Origin: Maritimibacter sp.
Lineage (GTDB): Bacteria > Pseudomonadota > Alphaproteobacteria > Rhodobacterales > Rhodobacteraceae
Assembly (NCBI GenBank): GCA_020441225.1
Contig: JAGRMP010000285.1
Span: 15,305-21,197, forward strand
Direction of reading: 5' to 3'
DNA length: 5,893 nucleotides
The notes beneath the pieces were generated by a model, which saw nothing but the letters and a program-made list of their open reading frames with translations, made no database searches and was not told where the DNA came from. The position numbers and the translations under genes were made by a program. Positions 1-5,046 of this stretch are shown here, piece after piece. Positions within the stretch are counted from its first letter, which is position 1. Each line of letters opens with the position of its first letter.

Positions 1-290
1 TCGACCCGGTAGAGGCTGGGGAAGGCGTAGAGCATCGCCGAGATCGACTGCAAACGGCCGCGCAGTTCGAGATCGTCCATCGGCAGGGTGCCGTCGAGGA
101 TGTCGTGGATGATGTCGTTGTTGGCGCCGATGCTGTTCATCAGCAGCCGGCGGCTCAGCGTGGTCTCTTTCTGCGTGGTCAGCGCGACCTGGTCCTCCGC
201 CACCGCCTCCTCTGCGAGCGCGGGATGCAGCAGGGCGAGGCCGCACAGCACGCCCGCAAGTGCACCGGAAAGAATCACATTTCGGCTCAT
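1..290 (-). CDS. Cytochrome c'-like exported protein (partial, C-terminus outside window)
   Basis: The reading frame starts at the ATG at 290 and stays open for 96 codons to the left edge, so the C-terminal half is missing. An AGGAGG ribosome binding site lies 7 nt before the ATG. Residues 1-26 form a signal peptide ending in Ala-Leu-Ala, which predicts export to the periplasm. The mature part matches the complete cytochrome c' at 4478-5026: both have an Arg-Arg-x-x-Met stretch (here Met51), then HDILDG (residues 62-67), then a helix with a shared Ile-Ser and a Pro. In the cytochrome c' (class II c) family, a helix-A residue near this position can be the sixth haem ligand and the CxxCH haem site lies near the C-terminus. 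That site falls outside the window, so haem attachment is inferred from the paralogue. The gene is divergent from the membrane protein gene at 463-1344. A role as periplasmic electron carrier is inference. Confidence 0.75.
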   Translation of the reverse strand, partial: MSRNVILSGALAGVLCGLALLHPALAEEAVAEDQVALTTQKETTLSRRLLMNSIGANNDIIHDILDGTLPMDDLELRGRLQSISAMLYAFPSLYRV

Positions 291-295
291 GGTAG

Positions 296-320
296 GTCCT
301 CCTCTTGTTACCGGGAGGAC
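296..320 (-). promoter_or_regulatory. Hairpin covering the ribosome binding site of the cytochrome c'-like gene
   Basis: On the minus-strand transcript, GTCCTCC (from 320 to 314) and GGAGGAC (from 302 to 296) are perfect complements, giving a 7-bp stem with an 11-nt loop. The right arm contains the Shine-Dalgarno sequence of the gene starting at 290, so folding would hide the ribosome binding site. The pairing is seen directly. A regulatory role is inference, since a GGAGG motif has a fair chance of meeting a complement in a short GC-rich leader. I see no convincing -35/-10 pair for either direction in the 172-nt divergent gap (291-462). Confidence 0.4.
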
Positions 321-462
321 ACACGGCTCCCCCCCGCCCAGTCCTGCACGAAACCCGCATCCCCACGCCGCCCGGGCCGGATCGGGCGCGGCGATGATCG
401 GTATGTGCAGTCCGGTTCGCGGGCGGCACGCTATTCTCGGGAAAAAGCTGGAGACCGACAGC

Positions 463-1344
463 ATGACGTCGAACAGACTGCAGTTGGCGCATTTCCTCCC
501 CTGGCTGGATGCCCGCGGACGGCTGTCGCCATTCAAGGCCGCGGGGTTCGCAGCACTGTGTCTGCCGGCCGTCTGGATGGCGGCGCGGTTCAGTTCCGGC
601 ACCTGGGATTTCATCTCTCCCTATATCCCGCTCATCTACCATTCGGGCCTGTGGACCACCTACCTGCTGCTGCTCTCGCTGCTGGTCACGCCGCTCCGCC
701 GGATCACCGGATGGGGCCCGCTCCTGCAGGTCCGGCGGATGATCGGGGTTGCCGCCTTTCTCTACGGCGCGCTGCATATCGTCGCCTGGTTCGGCCTGCG
801 CGCCTGGAGCGCCGGCACCCTGACCACCGAGGCCCTGACACGCCCCACCATCTGGGTCGCCACCCTGTGCTTCGCCCTCCTGTTCGCGCTGACCGTGACC
901 TCGACCGACGGGGCGGTCCGGCGCATGGGGCCCGACCGCTGGCGCCGGCTGCACCGTCTCGTCTATCCCGCCGCCTTCCTCGGCGTCCTGCATTTCCTGA
1001 TGTCGCCCGGATCGCTGCAGGGCAGACCGTTCCTGCTGGCCGGCGCGCTGGTCTGGCTCCTGGGGTGGCGGATCCTCGACCGCCGCGGCGCCGGGACGTC
1101 TCCGCGTGCCCTCCTCGGCCTCAGCCTCGTCGCGACGGCCGCGGGTTTCTTCCTGCAGCCGGTCTGGCTCGCCACCTTCCAGGCGGCGCGTCAGATCCAG
1201 ACGCCGCTTGCCGCCATGGGCGACAATTTCGATCCGGACGTGTGGCGGTACCTCGGGGTGCCGCCGGTCTGGATCCTGCTCGGTGCAACCCTGGCGGTCG
1301 CGCTCCTGTCCGCCCTTCGCCAACGGCCCGCGCACAAGCACTGA
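463..1344 (+). CDS. Ferric reductase-like / MsrQ-type haem-binding membrane protein
   Basis: This is a 293-residue integral membrane protein with about eight hydrophobic segments (roughly residues 25-42, 58-76, 93-112, 129-146, 165-181, 189-204, 215-235 and 266-285). The central part resembles the ferric reductase-like transmembrane domain of MsrQ/YedZ: His60 in the second segment, an arginine pair (91-92) followed by YGALH (His105), and LHRLVYPAAFLGVLHF with His164 and His177. These spaced histidines are the expected ligands of b-type haem. Typical MsrQ proteins have about 200 residues and six helices, so this one is longer, with an extra C-terminal loop and two further segments. MsrQ normally passes electrons to the periplasmic methionine sulfoxide reductase MsrP, but no msrP-like gene is in view, so the msrQ symbol is not used. 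The ATG at 463 is preferred because GGAGA lies 8 nt upstream and the protein begins MTSNRLQLAH. In-frame ATGs at 394 and 403 have no better ribosome site. Electron transfer across the membrane is likely; the partner is unknown. Confidence 0.8.
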   Translation: MTSNRLQLAHFLPWLDARGRLSPFKAAGFAALCLPAVWMAARFSSGTWDFISPYIPLIYHSGLWTTYLLLLSLLVTPLRRITGWGPLLQVRRMIGVAAFLYGALHIVAWFGLRAWSAGTLTTEALTRPTIWVATLCFALLFALTVTSTDGAVRRMGPDRWRRLHRLVYPAAFLGVLHFLMSPGSLQGRPFLLAGALVWLLGWRILDRRGAGTSPRALLGLSLVATAAGFFLQPVWLATFQAARQIQTPLAAMGDNFDPDVWRYLGVPPVWILLGATLAVALLSALRQRPAHKH

Positions 1345-1650
1345 TTGCCGGCCCTGCGGGTCCCGCCGTGATCGTTTCGTGCAGAGATGTGTTGGGATCG
1401 TGCAGGGCCGCCCGGCCAAGCCAGCGAATTATGAAGTCGCAGAATCGTGAAAGCTGCACCTCGCGGAGAGGACATCGCACAGGCCCAACGTACCGGACCG
1501 ATCGGACCAGCTCCGGTCGTCTTCGCAGACACAGGCGCCTGGCCCCTTCCGTCCCGTGGCAACACGGGCTTCGCCAGGTGCCGGGATAGGAGGGGCGGTG
1601 TCGGCTGACCACCCACCTTGAAAACAAAATCAGCCGCGTGAGGAGAAACA
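1345..1650. other. Non-coding gap of 306 nt upstream of the four-gene operon
   Basis: No credible gene is present in either strand. The stretch probably holds the 3' end of the preceding gene and the promoter plus leader of the operon starting at 1651, but I could not find a convincing -35/-10 pair. Inverted elements seen are GGCCCTGC at 1350-1357 with its complement GCAGGGCC at 1402-1409, ACCGGA at 1492-1497 with TCCGGT at 1512-1517, the palindrome CCGATCGG at 1498-1505, and the perfect 10-nt palindrome CAGGCGCCTG at 1532-1541. Any of these could be an operator or transcript fold, but GC-rich DNA gives such matches by chance. No T-tract follows the first pair, so it is not a standard intrinsic terminator for the upstream gene. 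Confidence 0.5.
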
Positions 1651-2697
1651 ATGAAAATGAAACATGTCCTGATGGGATGTGCGATGGGTCTGGCGGTCAT
1701 GGCGACCGCGCCGGTTGCGGCCGTGGCCCAATCGACCAACCCGCTCGCCGTGGAAGTGGTTGCGCCGCCGAAAGCGTTCGCGACTGCCGAGGAACACTAC
1801 AATTTCCTCATGCGGCAGGCCAACGGCGGCACGAAGCACAGCTACGAGTCGGTCCCGAAATGGGAAGGCCTGTGGGAAGCGAGCTGGAACAGCATCGCCC
1901 TGCGCGGCGGCGTTTCGCCGTTCTTCGTCGGTCCGATCCCGCCGGGTCTCTCGGCCGGCGGCGAGATCGCCGAGGGCGTGCTGACGCCGGAATACGAAGC
2001 TGCCTTCAAGCAGCGCCGCGAGCATATGGTCGAGTACAACGAACAGCCCTACGACCGGCTGACCACCTGCGAAGTGCCCGGCCCGATCCGCTGGCTGCTC
2101 GAACCTTACGTGCGTGAGTTCGTCAACACGCCGGGTCAGTCGTGGTGGCTGAACGACCTCGCGAACGAAACCCGCCGGGTCTACATCAACCAGGAGCACA
2201 AGAACATCGACGGCTCGCATTCGCCCGACGGCGACAGCATCGGGTTCTGGAACGGCAACCAGCTCGTGGTCTGGACCAACGACATGTGGCCCGCCGACTA
2301 CTTCCGCGGCTACCCGGTGTTCTCCAACGAGATGGAGATGGTCGAGGTCTACGAGCACGTGACCGAACCCAACGGCATGAGCCGGATCATCGCCCAGGTC
2401 ACCTTCTACGACCCGATCAGCCTCGTGAAGCCGCTGAGCGGCGTCTACACCTGGACCCGCGCCGCCGCGCAGGAAGACGCCGGCTACCGGATCCGCCACT
2501 GGGATTGCGACAGCATGATCCAGCAGGTGAACGAGAAAGAGGATGGCTCCACCGAGACCACCATCCGGCTGCCGGGCGAAACCGGCAAGACCTGGCATGA
2601 AACGCGCAACCCCGACCTGCCGGCCGATCTCTCGGGCCAGACCAAGACCCCTGGCGAAACCGATTTCGAAGATTTCTTCGGCGGCGGCGACCAGTAA
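1651..2697 (+). CDS. Exported protein of unknown function, first gene of the DUF6152/DUF6644-type operon
   Basis: This protein has 348 residues and starts at an ATG with AGGAG 5 nt upstream. Residues 1-26 are a Sec signal peptide (Lys at 2 and 4, hydrophobic core, Ala-Val-Ala cleavage before Gln27), so the product is periplasmic or otherwise exported. The mature part is soluble, rich in aromatic residues and has only two cysteines (Cys140 in TTCEVPG and Cys286 in HWDCDS), which could form a disulfide. The segment SIGFWNGNQLVVWTND (196-211) resembles a SIGxWxGDTLVVxT signature I know from uncharacterised exported proteins of Proteobacteria and Acidobacteria that often sit next to DUF6152 genes; that link is from memory. 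No catalytic motif, haem site or lipobox is visible. The C-terminus ends in an acidic, glycine-rich tail (about 338-348). The next gene follows after 19 nt, so co-expression is very likely. Its function is unknown. Confidence 0.85.
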   Translation: MKMKHVLMGCAMGLAVMATAPVAAVAQSTNPLAVEVVAPPKAFATAEEHYNFLMRQANGGTKHSYESVPKWEGLWEASWNSIALRGGVSPFFVGPIPPGLSAGGEIAEGVLTPEYEAAFKQRREHMVEYNEQPYDRLTTCEVPGPIRWLLEPYVREFVNTPGQSWWLNDLANETRRVYINQEHKNIDGSHSPDGDSIGFWNGNQLVVWTNDMWPADYFRGYPVFSNEMEMVEVYEHVTEPNGMSRIIAQVTFYDPISLVKPLSGVYTWTRAAAQEDAGYRIRHWDCDSMIQQVNEKEDGSTETTIRLPGETGKTWHETRNPDLPADLSGQTKTPGETDFEDFFGGGDQ

Positions 2698-2716
2698 GAG
2701 AAAAGGACCATACACG

Positions 2717-3181
2717 ATGAAAAAGAACTCTCTCGCCTTCGCCGCGGCCGCGCTGGTCGGCGCGACGATCGCCACCGGTGCCGTCGCGCACCATTCCTTC
2801 TCGATGTTCAACCCGGACATCGAGCTGGTGAAAACCGGCAAGGTGGCCAAATGGGCCTTCAACAGCCCCCACACCTTCATGATGATCGAAGACGCCGAGG
2901 GCACGATCTGGGCCTTCGAAGGCGCGGCCCCGCCCAGCCTTCTCGCCCGCAGCCCGCAGATGACCGGCGAGACCTTCAAGGTCGGCGACGACATCACCGT
3001 GATCGTGTGTCCGCTGCGCGACGGCCGTAACGGCGGCGCCGCGGGGCTCTACATCACCGCCGACGGTACCGTCTACAACCCCTCCGACGCCGGTTGCCAT
3101 GCCAACCAGCGCACCGCCGAATGGCCGGAATGGGTCGCGAAGGGCTACATGTCGAAAGAAGAAGCCGAAGCCGCGCAATAA
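2717..3181 (+). CDS. DUF6152-type small exported protein
   Basis: This protein has 154 residues. The ATG at 2717 has AAGGA 9 nt upstream. Residues 1-24 are a signal peptide (MKKNS start, Ala-Val-Ala before His25), giving a mature protein of about 130 residues that begins His-His-Ser-Phe. The order HHSFSMF (25-31), GKVAKWAFNSPH (41-52, ending in His52), a short strand with IWAFEGA (64-70), then GD (90-91), CPLRDG (98-103) and a late DG (106-107 region replaced by GG; DGTVYNP at 106-112 is the conserved-looking part) fits the family I know as DUF6152. This family is small, exported and of unknown function. Cys98 and Cys117 could pair in a disulfide, and His118 follows Cys117. The mature N-terminal histidine raises the possibility of metal binding, which is inference. 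It lies between the 348-residue exported protein and two membrane proteins on the same strand and is probably part of one envelope system with them. Confidence 0.82.
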   Translation: MKKNSLAFAAAALVGATIATGAVAHHSFSMFNPDIELVKTGKVAKWAFNSPHTFMMIEDAEGTIWAFEGAAPPSLLARSPQMTGETFKVGDDITVIVCPLRDGRNGGAAGLYITADGTVYNPSDAGCHANQRTAEWPEWVAKGYMSKEEAEAAQ

Positions 3182-3197
3182 GGCTTCGCCGAGCTGT

Positions 3198-3225
3198 GGA
3201 CCGGGGGGAAACCTCCGGTCCCTTT
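3198..3225 (+). promoter_or_regulatory. Hairpin with short T-tract between exported-protein and membrane-protein genes
   Basis: GGACCGGGGG (3198-3207) pairs with CCTCCGGTCC (3212-3221) through a 10-bp stem with one G-T wobble, closed by a GAAA tetraloop (3208-3211) and followed by CTTTT. It lies 17 nt after the stop at 3181 and before the start at 3256, in the only wide gap (74 nt) of the operon. It could be a partial terminator that lowers expression of the membrane genes relative to the exported proteins, or a 3' stabilising structure for the upstream message. The fold is seen directly; the role is inferred. The T-tract is short, so read-through is expected. Confidence 0.6.
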
Positions 3226-3255
3226 TCACTTCGGGCAAGGGAGGTTGTCCACCGA

Positions 3256-3777
3256 ATGGTAGAATTTCTTCAAGAGCTGAGCCAGTCGCCCCTCAGCCTC
3301 GCGATGGCGACATCGCCCTGGGTCGTGCCGACCATGCAGGCGATCCACATCGTCTCGATCGCCGTGATCTTCACCTCGATCCTGGTCACCGCGCTGCGGG
3401 TGCTCGGCCTCGCCTGGACCGGCGTCTCACTGCAGGACACCGTGGCGCGCTTCGCCCCCTGGGCCTGGACCGCGCTCGGCGTTCTCGCCACCACTGGGGT
3501 GATCCTCATCCTTGCCGAACCCATCCGCGAGATCATGGCGGTCTCGTTCTGGCTCAAGATGTGCGCACTGGTCGTGCTGATCGTGGTCTGCGTCCGCTTT
3601 CTCAGGGCGGTCCGCTCCGGCGAGGAATACGCCGCCGAGAGCGGTCCGGTCACGCCCGCGCTGCGCCGCAACGCGATCCTGACCATCGCCCTCTTGGTCG
3701 TGATCGTCTTCCTGGGCCGGTTCATCGCCTACGACCCGCTCATCTGGGGCGCGCTGTCGCCCATCCACACGGTGTAA
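3256..3777 (+). CDS. Four-helix membrane protein, DUF6644-type, type A
   Basis: This is a 173-residue protein without a cleavable signal peptide and with four hydrophobic segments (about 25-48, 67-87, 98-118 and 138-158). Features shared with the other three membrane proteins of the window are His31 in the first segment (QAIHIVSI), an FWLKM stretch (98-102) before the third segment, and GRFIAY (154-159) at the end of the fourth. It is closest to the partial protein at 5564-5893, with which it shares RFxPWxW and EPxRE. The assignment to the DUF6644-type family is from memory of the helix-1 histidine and overall layout; function is unknown. A membrane-buried histidine could ligate haem, but a single histidine is not proof. 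The start is the ATG at 3256: AGGGAGG lies 11 nt upstream, a rather long spacing, but the protein then aligns with its paralogues. Upstream frame extension into 3094 lacks support because it overlaps the preceding gene. Confidence 0.8.
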   Translation: MVEFLQELSQSPLSLAMATSPWVVPTMQAIHIVSIAVIFTSILVTALRVLGLAWTGVSLQDTVARFAPWAWTALGVLATTGVILILAEPIREIMAVSFWLKMCALVVLIVVCVRFLRAVRSGEEYAAESGPVTPALRRNAILTIALLVVIVFLGRFIAYDPLIWGALSPIHTV

Positions 3778-3789
3778 GGGAGCGCGCAC

Positions 3790-4308
3790 ATGGATTTTTC
3801 CACCTTCTTCGCCAACCTGCAGGCCTCCGGCCTCGCGCAATGGGTCAACACCGCGGGCGCGACCTACCCGATCATCGAGAGCATCCACGTGATCGCCATC
3901 GCGATGGTGTTCGGCACGATCCTGATCGTCGATCTGCGGCTGCTGGGACTGGCCTCGAACAACCGCCCGTTCACCCAGGTCGCGAAAGAGCTGTTGCACC
4001 TGACCTGGATCGGCTTCGCCGTCGCGGTGGTCACCGGCTCGCTCCTGTTTCTGCCCAATGCGTCGAGCATCGCGATCAATATCAACTTCCAGATCAAGAT
4101 GGGGCTGCTCGTGCTCGCGGGCATCAACATGTTCATCTTCGAGATGGTGACCGCCCGCAACACCGCGGCCTGGGACACCGCCCTGCCGACACCGACCGCG
4201 GCCCGCGTCGCCGGGTTCCTGTCGATCGGCTTCTGGACGGCGGTCATCGTCTTCGGCCGGCTGATCGGCTTCACCTCGATCGCCGACGACCCTTTCGCGT
4301 TCCTCTAG
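3790..4308 (+). CDS. Four-helix membrane protein, DUF6644-type, type B
   Basis: This 172-residue membrane protein is the last gene of the plus-strand operon. It begins 12 nt after the preceding stop, with GGGAG 7 nt before the ATG. Four hydrophobic segments lie at about 27-48, 71-88, 101-119 and 137-160. His33 (ESIHVIAI) sits in the first; VDLRLLGLAS (47-56) follows it; FAVAVVTG (76-83), QIKMGLL (101-107) and GRLIGF (156-161) are further landmarks. These are nearly the same in the type B protein at 5047-5550, including ten identical residues over VDLRLLGLAS. His70 in this copy is replaced by Arg in the other, so only His33 is a consistent ligand candidate. The A and B proteins share the same fold plan and adjacent genes, which suggests that they form a heterodimeric membrane complex; that is inference. 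Family name DUF6644-type is assigned from memory; the biochemical role is unknown. Confidence 0.83.
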   Translation: MDFSTFFANLQASGLAQWVNTAGATYPIIESIHVIAIAMVFGTILIVDLRLLGLASNNRPFTQVAKELLHLTWIGFAVAVVTGSLLFLPNASSIAININFQIKMGLLVLAGINMFIFEMVTARNTAAWDTALPTPTAARVAGFLSIGFWTAVIVFGRLIGFTSIADDPFAFL

Positions 4309-4336
4309 TCTCCCTAAGCGACGGAACGTGACCTGA

Positions 4337-4362
4337 CCCGGCTCGCAAGAGCCGGGTTTTTT
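4337..4362 (+). terminator. Intrinsic terminator of the plus-strand operon
   Basis: CCCGGCTC (4337-4344) and GAGCCGGG (4349-4356) form a perfect 8-bp stem with a GCAA tetraloop, followed directly by six T residues (4357-4362) and more T after one C. It begins 28 nt after the stop codon at 4308. This is a textbook rho-independent terminator in the plus direction; in the minus direction no T-tract follows. Confidence 0.95.
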
Positions 4363-4410
4363 CTTTGCACCATTGCCGGATTGCCCCACCGCAAGCCCAC
4401 CGCAAACAGC

Positions 4411-4444
4411 GCGGGCCCGCCCGGATCTGTCCGGACGGGCCCGC
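4411..4444 (-). terminator. Strong GC-rich hairpin, likely terminator of the minus-strand operon
   Basis: Bases 4411-4425 pair with 4430-4444 over 15 positions with a single mismatch (a G-U wobble in the minus-strand RNA) around a 4-nt loop. It lies 33 nt past the stop of the cytochrome c' gene (stop codon at 4478-4480). On the minus strand the stem is followed by GCTGTTTGC, so the T-tract is poor. The location and strength favour a terminator or 3'-protecting hairpin. Confidence 0.7.
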
Positions 4445-4477
4445 AAAAGGGTCGGGGGAATGCGCGGCCGCGCGGCG

Positions 4478-5026
4478 TCAGTCGGTCGGACCCAACCCGA
4501 GCATCTCGGGATCAAGCGTCACCTGCGGGCGACGGTAGGCGTCGTGGCAACTGATGCACATCCCCTCGAGCTCCTCGGTGAGCGCCAGCACCTCCTCATG
4601 GCCTGCCGCCCGGCCGGCCCGGTAGGCCACATCCGCCGCCGCGAGCGCCCGGGAATAGAAATCGTCCCAGTTTTCCCACACCGCGGTGGTGGCAAGCGTC
4701 ACGGCGGCCGGGTCGCTCTCGGCCATCTCTTCGGAATAGACATAGCTCCCCTCGGGGAACATCTCCGGCAGCGTCAGCAGCACCGTCGAGATCGCGTCGA
4801 GGTTCTGGCGCGCCTTGTCGAGGCCAAGGTCGATCGCGCCGTCGAGGATGTCGTGGGTCTGGTCGTTCCAGCGGTTCGCCGCCGCCATCGCCACCCGCCG
4901 CGCGAGCACCGAATCCACCGGATCGGTCACCCCTGGCGCATAGCCCGCGCGCTCCTGGGTGAACTCCGCGAGCGCCGGGACGGCCACGACCGCCGCAACC
5001 GCGCAAGCCCAGATTTTCCTGTTCAT
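4478..5026 (-). CDS. Cytochrome c'-type (class II c) periplasmic haem protein
   Basis: This protein has 182 residues. Residues 1-20 are a signal peptide ending Ala-Leu-Ala, so the mature protein of about 162 residues is periplasmic. The covalent haem site CISCH is at 157-161, near the C-terminus, as in the four-helix cytochrome c' family. Met47 in the first mature helix (ARRVAM) is placed where class II low-spin members carry their sixth ligand. The sequence is highly helical and acidic. After the haem site there is a tail of about 20 residues ending GLGPTD. The ATG at 5026 is chosen because GGAGG lies 5 nt upstream and a signal peptide begins there; a TTG at 5050 in frame would overlap the stop of the preceding gene. 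It is the third gene of the minus-strand unit, 20 nt after the type B membrane gene, which suggests that it exchanges electrons with the A-B membrane pair (inference). Gas binding as in some cytochromes c' is also possible. Confidence 0.92.
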   Translation of the reverse strand: MNRKIWACAVAAVVAVPALAEFTQERAGYAPGVTDPVDSVLARRVAMAAANRWNDQTHDILDGAIDLGLDKARQNLDAISTVLLTLPEMFPEGSYVYSEEMAESDPAAVTLATTAVWENWDDFYSRALAAADVAYRAGRAAGHEEVLALTEELEGMCISCHDAYRRPQVTLDPEMLGLGPTD

Positions 5027-5046
5027 GTTGTCCTCCCTGACAGGGT

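Noticed and set aside
88..462. N-terminal extension of the MsrQ-like gene to an ATG at 88, or to ATGs at 394 or 403
   Set aside because: The extension is antisense to the left cytochrome gene and has shadow-like composition. The ATG at 463 has a GGAGA ribosome site and starts a normal protein N-terminus.
1350..1409. GGCCCTGC/GCAGGGCC pair as terminator of the MsrQ-like gene
   Set aside because: The loop is 44 nt and no T-tract follows the right arm, so it does not meet the form of an intrinsic terminator.
1618..1646. TTGAAA at 1618-1623 as a -35 element for the operon
   Set aside because: At the expected 17-bp spacing the sequence is AGGAGA, which is the ribosome binding site and not a -10 element.
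1630..2997. Long open frame of 455 codons on the minus strand, antisense to the first two operon genes
   Set aside because: It is an antisense shadow in GC-rich DNA: no signal peptide or known motif, no ribosome site, and low-complexity Arg/Gly/Val/Asp-rich composition. The plus-strand frames have signal peptides, good ribosome sites and family motifs.
3099..4331. Open frame of 410 codons on the plus strand overlapping both membrane-protein genes
   Set aside because: The product is rich in Arg, Pro, Asp and His without any membrane segment or domain; it is the frame-shifted reading of two well-supported paralogous genes.
3427..4515. Open frame of 362 codons on the minus strand opposite the membrane genes
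   Set aside because: It crosses both terminator hairpins and the convergent gap, and has the Arg/Gly/Asp-rich composition of a shadow frame.
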